A DNA stretch of 64,000 nucleotides from Paraburkholderia sp. BL23I1N1 (GTDB taxonomy: Bacteria > Pseudomonadota > Gammaproteobacteria > Burkholderiales > Burkholderiaceae), in contig NZ_RAPV01000003.1 of NCBI RefSeq assembly GCF_003610295.1, forward strand, positions 248,001 to 312,000, written 5' to 3'. Shown in pieces: positions 30,970 through 39,966 of the stretch. Made by a program: the position numbers and the translations under genes. Under the pieces are notes generated by a model, which was not told where the DNA came from, did no database searches, and saw nothing but the letters and a program-made list of their open reading frames with translations. How positions within the stretch are numbered: the stretch's first letter is position 1; each line of letters opens with the position of its first letter.

Positions 30970-30996
30970 CGCTCACGCGATTCGTTCGCGTGAGCG
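30970..30996 (+). terminator. Rho-independent terminator
   Basis: A perfect 11-bp stem, CGCTCACGCGA / TCGCGTGAGCG, with loop TTCGT followed by TGTGTTTT, 11 bp after the activator's stop. The next 360 bp (to 31355) hold no gene and presumably the lipoprotein operon promoter. Confidence 0.85.
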
Positions 30997-31355
30997 TGTG
31001 TTTTCTGTATGCTCGCCGTCTACTTTTCCGCGCTCGTCCAACGTGCTTGTTTCACCCCCTCTCTGCAGAAACGTCCTTTTCTGCCTACCTGTCATCTCAT
31101 TAATCCCTTCGCATCACCAATCAAATCGGCGTCTTTCCAGCAGAAACCGATTTGACTCGCACCATCTTTTGCAATTGCTTGCACTTTCCCTCTGCCAATT
31201 ACAAATGGCATCCTGCAAAATGCGGCAGCGCTCAGTGCGACCGTGAGAAAGACGTGCCTTGCGCTCACACATCGTTCACACACGTGCTTCGTATAAGTGA
31301 GCGATGCATGAGCAGCACGTGAGCGAAAGGCACTTGCAGGAGCAGAGACAGGGAA

Positions 31356-31952
31356 ATGCAAAAAAGTATGGTGTGGGCCGAAGGGGCAAAACAAACAGCC
31401 AATGCGTCTAAAGCGGCCAAACGCGGACGTCCGAATGCAACGGCGCTCGCCGCATTGGCCGTGGCGATCTCGTCGGCATTGAGCGGTTGCAGTTCGCTCT
31501 ATTCGGAAGGCGCCACCGCCGGCGCCGGTATCGCAGGCGCCGCGCTCGCGGCGAAGATCACCAGCAATGCGGCAGTCGCCACCGGCATCGGTCTCGGCGC
31601 AGTGGCCGCGGCCCGCGCCGGCGTGCAGTACTCGCAGCGCGTAGTCCACAAGAATGCGCAGGACGGTATCGCCAAAATCGCCGGGCCACTCGACGTCGGC
31701 GCGATTGCTCCGTGGAGCGTGACCCACTCGGTGCCGATCGAAGACGACGAACACGGCCGCGTCACCGTCAGCCGCACGATCAGCGCCGGCGCGCTCGACT
31801 GCAAGGAAATCGTCTTCTCGGTCGACCAGACCGCCACCCAAAACGTGCCGGCGAGCAGCGCGTTCTACGTCGCGTCGATCTGCCGTGACGGCGACAACTG
31901 GAAATGGGCGTCGGCGGAACCCGCTACCGAACGCTGGGGCGCGCTGCAATGA
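31356..31952 (+). CDS. Putative lipoprotein, paralog 1, 198 aa
   Basis: A long basic N-terminus is followed by a hydrophobic segment and the lipobox LSGCSS (cysteine near residue 45). A glycine/alanine-rich segment (GAGIAGAALAAKITSNAAVA) could span or insert in membrane. The C-terminal domain ends WKWASAEPATERWGALQ. The next gene overlaps by 4 bp and encodes a paralog with the same C-terminal motif. The start could be 31356 or 31368. Role unknown, envelope-located. Confidence 0.72.
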   Translation: MQKSMVWAEGAKQTANASKAAKRGRPNATALAALAVAISSALSGCSSLYSEGATAGAGIAGAALAAKITSNAAVATGIGLGAVAAARAGVQYSQRVVHKNAQDGIAKIAGPLDVGAIAPWSVTHSVPIEDDEHGRVTVSRTISAGALDCKEIVFSVDQTATQNVPASSAFYVASICRDGDNWKWASAEPATERWGALQ

Positions 31953-32569
31953 GGGCGCTGCCGCTTCCACATCCGCGGGATGAACGCGCGCTGTCCGAGC
32001 TACGCTCTGCGGATGGTGCGCGCGCCGCCCTGGTCCCGCGTACCCTTGCCGCGGCACTTTCCGGCAACCGGCTGCGGCTCGTGCTGGCCGGCGCACTCTG
32101 TGTCGGCGCCAGTCTGCTGACGAGCGGCTGCTCGTCGGTCGGCGCGGCGAGCGGCGCCGCGGCCGGTGTCGCGTCAGGTCTCGTGACGTCCAACCCGGCA
32201 GTCGGCATCGGCGTCGGTATCGCCGTGCAGGCCGCGACCGACGAAGCCATCGGCCGCTACATGCGCACCATGCACACCGATCAGCAGAACATGATCGCCG
32301 CGCTGGCGGGCGCGATGCCGGTCGGCGAGACGCGGCCCTGGGCGGTCAAGCACACGCTGCCGATCGAGAACGGCCACGGCAAGGTGCGCGTGACGCGCGC
32401 ATTCAACTCGGCGCTCGCGTTGTGCAAGGATTTCGTGTTCTCGGTACAGGACGGCGACGGCCCGGACGCGCACGAAGACTGGTATACGGCAAGCGCGTGC
32501 CGGCAGGAGAAAGGCTGGAAGTGGGCGTCTGCAGAACCGGCGGTCGAGCGCTGGGGCAATCTGCAATAA
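31949..32569 (+). CDS. Putative lipoprotein, paralog 2, 206 aa
   Basis: ATG 31949 overlaps the stop of paralog 1 (ATGA). The lipobox is LTSGCSS, with the cysteine near residue 60, after a hydrophobic helix. The glycine/alanine segment (VASGLVTSNPAVGIGVGIAV) and the C-terminal domain PWAVKHTLPIENGHGKVRV ... KWASAEPAVERWGNLQ match paralog 1 in order and spacing. The pair arose by tandem duplication and is translationally coupled. A textbook terminator follows. Confidence 0.75.
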   Translation: MRALPLPHPRDERALSELRSADGARAALVPRTLAAALSGNRLRLVLAGALCVGASLLTSGCSSVGAASGAAAGVASGLVTSNPAVGIGVGIAVQAATDEAIGRYMRTMHTDQQNMIAALAGAMPVGETRPWAVKHTLPIENGHGKVRVTRAFNSALALCKDFVFSVQDGDGPDAHEDWYTASACRQEKGWKWASAEPAVERWGNLQ

Positions 32570-32570
32570 A

Positions 32571-32602
32571 AAAACGGCAGGGTCTCCCCTGCCGTTTTTT
32601 TT
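32571..32602 (+). terminator. Strong rho-independent terminator
   Basis: A 12-bp perfect stem, AAAACGGCAGGG / CCCTGCCGTTTT, loop TCTC, then further T's, directly after the second lipoprotein. It can also serve the convergent ABC ATPase gene. Confidence 0.95.
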
Positions 32603-32644
32603 GCCTGCTTTTTACCTCGAGCGTCTCAATCAGCTCGACCGGAT

Positions 32645-33991
32645 TTAAGACTCCACGTCTTCCAGACTGAAAATTTCCGTCTGGTCGTTGTACGAGAAGA
32701 TCTCGCCATAACGGCCCCAGTTGATCACCGCGTCGAGCGTCTCTTCCGCGGCGCTGTCCGACAGAAAATCCTCCAGCTCCTGCTCGAAGCGCACGCGCGG
32801 CGCGCGATGCCCCGGCCGTTCGTTCAACACCTTCTTGATCCGCGCGGCGAGCGGCACGTGGCGCAGCAGGTGCTCGGCGAACATCATCTTGCGTTCCTGC
32901 GTGCCGAATTCCGAGAACACGCGTGCCGGCGGCGTCAGGAAAATATCCCCTTCGCGTATGTCGGCGAAACCCAGGTGCTGCAGCACTTCGGCAACCGGGA
33001 ACAGATCGTCCACCTCCAGATGCAGCGAGCGGGCGATTTCCGGCATGTCGGCGCGGCCGTGATACGGCGCGGCGGCCAGCGTTTCGATCAGACCGGCCAT
33101 CAGGTTGGTCGACACATGCGGCAACCAGCTGTGCAGTTCCAGTCCCTTCCTGGTCTTTTCGTCGGTCTGACGCGCGGTCATCTTCGCGTAGATGTCGTCG
33201 ACCAGACGGCGGAATGCCGGGTCCAGACGGTTACGCGGATGCTTGAACGGCACCTTGATTTCAGCGATGACACGACCCGGATTGGACGACAGCACCAGAA
33301 TCCGGTCGCACATGAACACCGCTTCCTCGATGTTGTGCGTGACGATCAGCACCGCCTTGATCGGCATGCGGCCTTGCGTCCACAGATCGAGCAGGTCGGT
33401 ACGCAGCGTTTCTGCCGTCAGCACGTCGAGCGCGGAGAACGGCTCGTCCATCAGCAGCAGCGTGGGGTCGACCACCAGCGCGCGTGCAAAGCCAACACGC
33501 TGACGCATGCCGCCCGACAACTCTCGCGGATACGCGTTTTCGAAACCGTCGAGACCGATCAGGTCGATCGCCGCCAGCGCGCGCGTGCGGCGTTCGCTCG
33601 CGGCGACACCCTGCGCCTCGAGACCCGCTTCCACGTTTTGCAGCACGGTCAGCCACGGGAACAGCGCGAAGGTCTGGAACACCATCGCCACGCCCTTGGC
33701 CGGGCCGTCCAGCGGCTTGCCCATATAGGTGACTTCGCCGTCGGTCGGCTCGATCAGACCGGCGATGATGCGCAGGAGCGTCGATTTGCCCGAGCCCGAA
33801 CGGCCCAGCAGACCAACAATTTCGCCTTCGCGCAACGACAGATTCGCGTCGTCGAGGACGAGCAGCTCGCCCTGCGACTTGTTGAACCCGCGGCACACGT
33901 CCTTGACGCGCAGGATCTCTTCGCCGAGGCGCGGCGGCATCGGCGGGGTCTGGATCGGTGCGGCGGTCATAGCAGCTTTAGGATTTTGCAT
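32645..33991 (-). CDS. ABC transporter ATPase, nitrate/sulfonate type, with AAA-associated C-terminal domain, 448 aa
   Basis: The nucleotide-binding domain has Walker A LLGRSGSGKSTLLRI, signature LSGGMRQRVGFARA, Walker B LLLMDEPFSALD and the switch H in VTHNIEEAV. It is followed by an extra domain of about 170 residues (from about residue 285) of the AAA-associated C-terminal type, containing SLHLEVDDLFPVAEVLQHLG. This domain is seen in NrtCD-like ATPases and may sense a ligand. It pairs with the fused permease 19 bp upstream. No binding-protein gene is nearby, so the substrate cannot be told. Confidence 0.9.
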   Translation of the reverse strand: MQNPKAAMTAAPIQTPPMPPRLGEEILRVKDVCRGFNKSQGELLVLDDANLSLREGEIVGLLGRSGSGKSTLLRIIAGLIEPTDGEVTYMGKPLDGPAKGVAMVFQTFALFPWLTVLQNVEAGLEAQGVAASERRTRALAAIDLIGLDGFENAYPRELSGGMRQRVGFARALVVDPTLLLMDEPFSALDVLTAETLRTDLLDLWTQGRMPIKAVLIVTHNIEEAVFMCDRILVLSSNPGRVIAEIKVPFKHPRNRLDPAFRRLVDDIYAKMTARQTDEKTRKGLELHSWLPHVSTNLMAGLIETLAAAPYHGRADMPEIARSLHLEVDDLFPVAEVLQHLGFADIREGDIFLTPPARVFSEFGTQERKMMFAEHLLRHVPLAARIKKVLNERPGHRAPRVRFEQELEDFLSDSAAEETLDAVINWGRYGEIFSYNDQTEIFSLEDVES

Positions 33992-34010
33992 CGCGTTTAG
34001 CCTTTATTTC

Positions 34011-35762
34011 TCAATCTAGCCGCAGCTTGGCTTCGGCGTAGGCGAACATCGGACGCCACAACAGGCGGTTGAACAGGGTCACGAACAGGGACATCACGGC
34101 GATGCCCACGATGATCTTCGGATAGTCGCCCGCTGCGGTGGTCTGCGCGATGTAGGCGCCCAAGCCATGCGCGACAACCTTGGTGTCGCCCCACTGAACA
34201 AATTCCGCGACGATACTTGCGTTCCACGCGCCACCCGATGCGGTGATCGCGCCGGTCACGTAATAAGGGAAAATGCCCGGCAGCATCGCCTGACGCCACC
34301 ATTGCCAGCCGCGGATGTGGAAATTCTTGGCCGCTTCCCGGTAGTCGTTTGGATACGAACTCGCGCCGGCAATCACGTTGAACAGGATATACCACTGGGT
34401 GCCGAGCACGATCAGCGGCGACAACCAGATGTCCGGATTCAGATGAAAGCGCACGATGACGATCACGAACACCGGAAACAGCAGGTTCGCCGGGAACGCG
34501 GCGAGGAACTGCGCGATCGGCTGCACCTTCTGCGCGAGCGCCGGCCGCAGGCCGATCAGTACACCGATCGGCACCCAGATCACCGAGGCGATGGCGATCA
34601 GCACCACCACCCGCAGCAGCGTGATGAGCCCCAGAACGAACACGTGCCAGACTTCGTCGAGCGACACGCCGGTTCGCACGTAGGTGATCACGCGGTAGAC
34701 CACGTAGACCGTAGCGAGCAGCACCACGGCCGCCCAGACAATGTCGCCGACGCGCGAGGTCTTCTCGCGCTGCGGAATCTGGAAGCGCGGGCCGCGAAAC
34801 GCCGGCAACGTGAAGTTGACGCGCGCGGCCTTGGCGAACATCCAGCCGAGCGGCACCAGCAGACGGTGAATCAGGTGGGTGCGGCGGATCAGGTCGAGCA
34901 GCCACGATTCCGGCGCATTGCCCGAGCTGGTGGTTTCCATGCGGAATTTATCAGCCCACGCAACCAGCGGGCGGAACATGAACTGGTCGTACGCAAGAAT
35001 CACGACCGTCATGGCAAGGATCACCCAGCCGACCGCGTGCAGATTCTTGTCGGAAATCGCCTGCGCCAGATACGCGCCGATACCCGGCAGCGTGATCGAG
35101 TTGTTGCCGACGGTGATGGCTTCCGAGGCGACCACGAAGAACCAGCCACCCGACATCGACATCATCATGTTCCAGATGAGGCCCGGCATCGAGAACGGCA
35201 CTTCCAGCTTCCAGAAACGTTGCCATGAAGTCAGATGAAAGCCGCGCGAGACTTCGTCCAGATCGCGCGGCACCGTGCGCAGCGACTGGTAAAAGCTGAA
35301 CGTCATGTTCCAGGCCTGGCTCGTGAAGATCGCGAAGATCGCCGCCAGCTCGGCGCCGAGCACGCGGCCCGGGAACAGCGCGAGGAAGAACGTGACTGTA
35401 AACGAAATGTAGCCAAGCACCGGCACCGACTGCAGGATGTCGAGAATCGGCACCAGCACCATGCCGGCGCGGCGGCTCTTGGCAGCCAGCGTGCCGTACA
35501 CGAGCGTGAAGATCAGCGAGGCGACCAGCGCCGCCAGCATGCGCAGCGTGGTGCGCATGGCGTACTCGGGCAGATTCGACGGGTCGAGCGAGATCGCCTG
35601 AGTCTTGAGGGTCGACATCGGCGCCAGCGTTTCGTGAAACCCGATCGCGGTCATCGCGATGATGCAGATGATCAGCGGAAAGGCGACGAAGTCCCAGCGA
35701 TTGGGCAGCACCCGCCATGCGGATGCATTGGCGGTCTGCTTCAGATTGAAGCTGAAATCCAT
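34011..35762 (-). CDS. ABC transporter permease with two fused permease domains, 583 aa
   Basis: Two BPD_transp_1 (NrtB/SsuC-like) units lie head to tail. The first (about residues 20-280) has its EAA loop around DLDEVSRGFHLTSWQRFWKL. The second (about 345-583) has it around DYREAAKNFHIRGWQWWRQA. A basic linker separates them. The protein thus supplies both halves of the membrane channel. It is the first gene of a two-gene operon with the ATPase. The start at 35762 has GGGAGAG upstream. Confidence 0.9.
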   Translation of the reverse strand: MDFSFNLKQTANASAWRVLPNRWDFVAFPLIICIIAMTAIGFHETLAPMSTLKTQAISLDPSNLPEYAMRTTLRMLAALVASLIFTLVYGTLAAKSRRAGMVLVPILDILQSVPVLGYISFTVTFFLALFPGRVLGAELAAIFAIFTSQAWNMTFSFYQSLRTVPRDLDEVSRGFHLTSWQRFWKLEVPFSMPGLIWNMMMSMSGGWFFVVASEAITVGNNSITLPGIGAYLAQAISDKNLHAVGWVILAMTVVILAYDQFMFRPLVAWADKFRMETTSSGNAPESWLLDLIRRTHLIHRLLVPLGWMFAKAARVNFTLPAFRGPRFQIPQREKTSRVGDIVWAAVVLLATVYVVYRVITYVRTGVSLDEVWHVFVLGLITLLRVVVLIAIASVIWVPIGVLIGLRPALAQKVQPIAQFLAAFPANLLFPVFVIVIVRFHLNPDIWLSPLIVLGTQWYILFNVIAGASSYPNDYREAAKNFHIRGWQWWRQAMLPGIFPYYVTGAITASGGAWNASIVAEFVQWGDTKVVAHGLGAYIAQTTAAGDYPKIIVGIAVMSLFVTLFNRLLWRPMFAYAEAKLRLD

Positions 35763-36497
35763 CAGACGCTCTCCCTATTCATACAGGCATTCAAACGCAC
35801 AGAAGGGGCCGCGGCTTCGGCGCGGCAGTCTGAAGATCGGTCCGGAAAGCGGAAATCAGGCATGGCAAAACGCATGTGCGCAGTAAATCGTTAGCGTTGG
35901 AGACACGTGGACCGGTGACGGACGGGTCCGTGGGCAAGCCGCCCGGGACCGCAACCGTCAAGCCGGACTCCTGTCGCCGCAGGCGCCGCCCGAAGGCTGG
36001 CGGGCTTTCCTTGTTTTGGACGGCACGACACTACACCATCCTATGTTTCAGGCACAACCTTTCACGGCAAATAGCAACAAATAGCCTCGAACGCACGGGC
36101 AACAGCCTTCGGCCGGCGTCGGCAAGGCCGGATACAACCGCATACAACGAGTCAAATACTTCCCGTGCATGACCCGCTTTCCCGGCGAAAGCGATCATGA
36201 CCGGCATCGCGTTTCAAACACCCTGAAAACCCGCGCTGCCATTCAGAAAGCTGACGCGCTGCCGTTAAGGACCTAATGGGCGAGGCGAACGTACTTCGCA
36301 TTCCCGCAATAACGGTGGCGTCTGGCCCCATGACGGTTAAAATCAAGAAACGACACACCTGATTGCGGTAATCCCGGGCCATGGCACGGCCCACACTGAG
36401 AGCGTATCGCCAGCCGCTTCCACAGGGGCGAACCAGCGCCAGCGCGCTGCCACGAAAAAGCTAGTTGCATGTCACAGCCAGACGGATCAGAGGGTCG
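35763..36497. promoter_or_regulatory. 735-bp intergenic region with a structured GC-rich segment
   Basis: The divergent ABC operon and diguanylate cyclase genes share this gap. No gene is visible. At 35917-35959 a strong hairpin forms (outer GACGG/CCGTC, inner GGTCC/GGACC and GGGC/GCCC around loop AAGCC), followed by further GC-rich stems to about 36010. It could be a structured leader of the ABC operon. It fits no riboswitch class I can name. Confidence 0.4.
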
Positions 36498-38189
36498 ATG
36501 AACAGGACAACCTTGCGCCAGGCAACCGGACCGATCAGCTTCGCGCTGATCGTGCTCGTTTGCTGGTTCGTGGCCGGCATGGTCGCGGACCGGATGGTAC
36601 AGCAAGAGCTGGACGCAGACTTGCGCACGCAGCGGCAAATGTCCATGTCGATCGTCGACAACATGGCGGAGGTTATCGCCAGCGACCTTGCAATGTCTCG
36701 GGCCATCCCCGCAACCATGGCCGAAATGGACGTGGTCCAGCGCGCGCTGGTGCAATCCCAGAATTATGCCGCGAACAATGAAGCGGCGGAACCCGCCTTG
36801 CACGACGCGTTGTTAAAAGATTCGCAGATGCTCGCCGTGAGCAATTTTCTGCACGACGCTCAAGGCTTCTCCGGGCTCGACCAGATCTGGCTCGTCAACG
36901 CCAACGGCATCTGCGTCGCGTCGAGCAGCGCCATCAATACCCCCCTCGCCGCCGAGCGCTCCTTCATCGGCGTCGACATGCGCACCCGCGGCTACCTGAC
37001 CAATGCCCTGCTCGGCGCGTTTTCGGAAGCCTATGGTGTCGGCCGCCTGAGCGGCGAGCCGGGCATCTTCATCGCCGCGCCGGTCTACGCCGACGGCTTG
37101 CTGGTCGGGGTGGTGGTGGCCAAGGTGGGGATCGCGCGGTTGCGCCATTGGGTCGCGCATGCCGGCACCTTCGTCGCCGACGAGAACGGCGTCATCATCA
37201 TGGCGCACGACAGCGAACTCGAAGGCCACGCGCTGCCGAACTCGCACGTGACGCAAATGAGCGCCGCCGAGCGTATGACGATCTATCGCCGCGAAATCCT
37301 CCCCGACATCCGGATCCAGGTCGACGCGCAGGTGCGCGAGCAGGCGCCGTGGGTGCCCGCAAATATCGCCAGCCAGTTGTTCGGCATGAGCGAGCAGCCG
37401 ACGCCGGCGCTGTATCAGGCACGCAGCGGCTTGAACTCGGGGCTGTCGGCGCATCTGGTCGATCCGCTCGCGGCCTGGCCCGAACTGCTGCGCAATCACA
37501 AGCGCGATCATCTGCTGGTGTTTCTGACACTGGCCGGCACCGTCGCGCTCGCGTGGGTGATCACCGTGTCGTACGTGCGCGAGCGGCGCCACCATCGCGC
37601 CACCCGCGATCTTGCCGAGCAATTGCAATCGGCCAACACCCTGCTCTCGGCCGAGGCACGCCACGATGCGCTGACCGGCGCGCTGTCGCGGCGCTACTTC
37701 CTCGACCTGCTGCGCCACGAGATCGAGCGCGCGCATACGTGCAACGAGCCGCTGTGTATGGCGATCGCCGACCTCGACCACTTCAAGCAGATCAACGACC
37801 GCTTCGGCCACGCCGCCGGCGACCGCGCGCTCGAGCATTTCGTCGACACTTGCCGGGCCGAGTTGCGCGGCACCGATGCAATCGGCCGGCTGGGCGGCGA
37901 AGAATTCGGCTTGCTACTGCCGGCCACGGACCTCGCGGGCGGCCGCGAAGTGGTCGAACGCTTGCGCCTGCGCCTGAAGGCGATTCCTTCGCCGAAGCTG
38001 CCGGCTTCGGTGGGCCTGAGCGTGAGCATCGGCATCACCGAACTCTCCGCCGACGATCTGCCCGAGCGCATCATGAGCCGCGCCGACACGGCGCTTTACG
38101 CGGCGAAGACGGGCGGCCGCGACCGCACCGAAGCGCTTCCACCCGACGATACCGCGCCGCCCGCGCGGACGGTGGCCAACGCGTGGTGA
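36498..38189 (+). CDS. Diguanylate cyclase with periplasmic sensor domain, 563 aa
   Basis: The start at ATG 36498 is preferred over an upstream TTG. There is an N-terminal membrane helix (ISFALIVLVCWFVAGMVADR), a Cache-like periplasmic domain of about 280 residues, and a second helix (LLVFLTLAGTVALAWVITVS). A coiled linker then leads to the GGDEF domain with the active-site motif RLGGEEFG. An RxxD inhibitory site (RGTD) lies five residues before GGEEF, so product inhibition by cyclic di-GMP is expected. It makes c-di-GMP from GTP in response to an unknown periplasmic signal. It appears monocistronic. Confidence 0.92.
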   Translation: MNRTTLRQATGPISFALIVLVCWFVAGMVADRMVQQELDADLRTQRQMSMSIVDNMAEVIASDLAMSRAIPATMAEMDVVQRALVQSQNYAANNEAAEPALHDALLKDSQMLAVSNFLHDAQGFSGLDQIWLVNANGICVASSSAINTPLAAERSFIGVDMRTRGYLTNALLGAFSEAYGVGRLSGEPGIFIAAPVYADGLLVGVVVAKVGIARLRHWVAHAGTFVADENGVIIMAHDSELEGHALPNSHVTQMSAAERMTIYRREILPDIRIQVDAQVREQAPWVPANIASQLFGMSEQPTPALYQARSGLNSGLSAHLVDPLAAWPELLRNHKRDHLLVFLTLAGTVALAWVITVSYVRERRHHRATRDLAEQLQSANTLLSAEARHDALTGALSRRYFLDLLRHEIERAHTCNEPLCMAIADLDHFKQINDRFGHAAGDRALEHFVDTCRAELRGTDAIGRLGGEEFGLLLPATDLAGGREVVERLRLRLKAIPSPKLPASVGLSVSIGITELSADDLPERIMSRADTALYAAKTGGRDRTEALPPDDTAPPARTVANAW

Positions 38190-38305
38190 CGGCTGGCGAT
38201 GCTGGTTGACGCAAAGCAAGTCCCGGCCTCGGGCATCCCGTAATGAAGCAGGTATCATCAACCCTGACATTGAGGTTGCCGCTACCGCTCTAACGGGAGA
38301 TTCGC

Positions 38306-38572
38306 ATGAAGGGAAATTTGGTCATCGTCTGTCGCGATCAGGATGCTGACGCTTTCGACCATTTGCTGGCCGAATATGGCGCGTTCCAGACGCGTTTGTC
38401 GTCGACTGCGTGGTATTTGAAGCTGGAAGTCGCGCCCGAGCTGATTCAGGAAGAAATACTCGCGCGTCTCGGCAAGTACACCACGCACTACATCTTCGAA
38501 GCCGAAACGGTAACGTGGAGTACGGTGGATGGCGACGCGGCGAATGCGTTGAACACGCTGTTTTCAGACTAG
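38306..38572 (+). CDS. Small hypothetical protein, possible ferredoxin-like fold, 88 aa
   Basis: GGGAG lies upstream of ATG 38306. The order strand (NLVIVCRD), helix (AFDHLLAEYG), strand (STAWYLKLEV), helix (ELIQEEILARLG), strand (HYIFEAETV) resembles the beta-alpha-beta layout of small SinR/Cas2-like proteins. No catalytic residues or CRISPR locus are present. The resemblance is a topology guess. It stands alone between the cyclase and the histidine kinase. Confidence 0.6.
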   Translation: MKGNLVIVCRDQDADAFDHLLAEYGAFQTRLSSTAWYLKLEVAPELIQEEILARLGKYTTHYIFEAETVTWSTVDGDAANALNTLFSD

Positions 38573-38649
38573 CGCAACGGTTGCCGGACGCGCTGTCCGG
38601 CATCAACACAGCGGGGCAGGCGCCTGCCGCCCTCGCCCCGCTCCACCTG

Positions 38650-39966
38650 CTACCAGACGCTTTCCGAAGCCGCCATGACACGCGGGACCACTTCGAACGG
38701 AAAGCTCATCAGGACTCGCAAGCCACGGCCGCCGTGGTTGCCGATCTCCCACTCCCCGCCCGCACGCCGCACCAGACGCTCGACGATCGCGAGCCCCAGC
38801 CCGCTATGCCCGTTGCCGCCACGCGCCGGGTCGAGCCGAACGAACGGCCGGCTGGCATTGATCAGGTCCTGCGCGGCGATACCGCTGCCGGTGTCGCTTA
38901 CCGAAAGCGTGTACCCCTGCGCCGTGCGTGCCGTGGCGACGACGATCGGCGGCGCGCCGTAAGCATGCGCGTTATCCAGCAGGTTCGACAGGATCCGGTC
39001 GAGCGTCGCCGCGGGCAGCAGGAAACTAGGCCCCGCGTTGAGTTCGGTCTGCACCGTGGGCGCACCCGCCGCGACCGCGCGATAACTGCGGACCACGCGC
39101 TCGCATTGCGCGTCCACTTCGACCGCTTCGCTGCGATCGGCGCCGTCGTGGGCGAACACCAGAAACTGTTCGACGATATGTGTCATTGAATCGACGTCGC
39201 GCACGACGCCGTCACGCATTTTCACTTCTTCCATCATTTCGGCGCGCAGACGCAAGCGCGCCAGCGGCGTTTTCAGATCGTGCGCGACGCCGGCCAGCAT
39301 CACGGCCCGATCGTTTTCAGTGCGCGCCACTTCCTGAACCATCTGATTGAAGCCGTGCGTGAGTTGCCGCAACTCGCGCGGACCGCGTTCGGGCACCGGC
39401 GGCACCGGCAGGCCGCGGCCGAAGCGCGCCACCGCCTGGGCAAGCGAGCGCAACGGCTGCTGCAACGCCCACGCGGCGAAAAGCGCCGCCATCACCGCGA
39501 ACGAGAAAATGATCGCGAGCCACAGCACCGTGCGGTCGAGCGAACGCGGCGGGCGCAATGGCTGCACCGGCACGACGATCCAGCTGCGATCCGTGGTGGC
39601 GCGCACCCACAGCGTGGGCGGATGGCCCGGCTGGCCGACCCGCACCAGCGTGCCGGCGGGCATGCGATCGCGCACGTCCTCGATGAAACGTTGGAGCGGC
39701 GCCGGCAAAGCGGTGCTATCCGGCGGCACATCGGCGCTCGCCGGATCGACCAGCCTGACGCGCGACGGCAAAGGCTGGTCAGGCGTGCGGGCAACGTGCT
39801 GACGCACTGCGTCGACGAGGAAAGTGGCTTCCTCGACGGCATAACGCGTTTGCAGCTGGCTGCGCTCGAGCCGCATGAGCGCGTACCACGCGAAATGCGA
39901 CAGCAGCAGCACTGCAATGACTAGCAGCGCGAGGCGCCCGAAAAGCGAATCAATGGGCCGGCGCAT
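38650..39966 (-). CDS. Sensor histidine kinase, EnvZ type, 438 aa
   Basis: Two membrane helices (about residues 10-25 and 150-170) enclose a periplasmic domain of about 125 residues. A HAMP linker follows, then the dimerisation motif VAHDLKTPLARLRLRAEMME with the phospho-accepting histidine. The ATP domain has N box LSNLLDNAHAYG, G1 DTGSGI and G2 GHSGLGLAI. It overlaps the response-regulator gene by 17 bp, so the two are one operon. The signal is unknown. The divergent Spy-like gene suggests envelope stress or metal sensing. Confidence 0.92.
   Translation of the reverse strand: MRRPIDSLFGRLALLVIAVLLLSHFAWYALMRLERSQLQTRYAVEEATFLVDAVRQHVARTPDQPLPSRVRLVDPASADVPPDSTALPAPLQRFIEDVRDRMPAGTLVRVGQPGHPPTLWVRATTDRSWIVVPVQPLRPPRSLDRTVLWLAIIFSFAVMAALFAAWALQQPLRSLAQAVARFGRGLPVPPVPERGPRELRQLTHGFNQMVQEVARTENDRAVMLAGVAHDLKTPLARLRLRAEMMEEVKMRDGVVRDVDSMTHIVEQFLVFAHDGADRSEAVEVDAQCERVVRSYRAVAAGAPTVQTELNAGPSFLLPAATLDRILSNLLDNAHAYGAPPIVVATARTAQGYTLSVSDTGSGIAAQDLINASRPFVRLDPARGGNGHSGLGLAIVERLVRRAGGEWEIGNHGGRGLRVLMSFPFEVVPRVMAASESVW

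Noticed and set aside
35917..36010. Known riboswitch (TPP, cobalamin, glycine, guanidine-I or -II) upstream of the ABC operon
   Set aside because: None of the conserved core sequences of these classes is present on either strand. Only stems remain.
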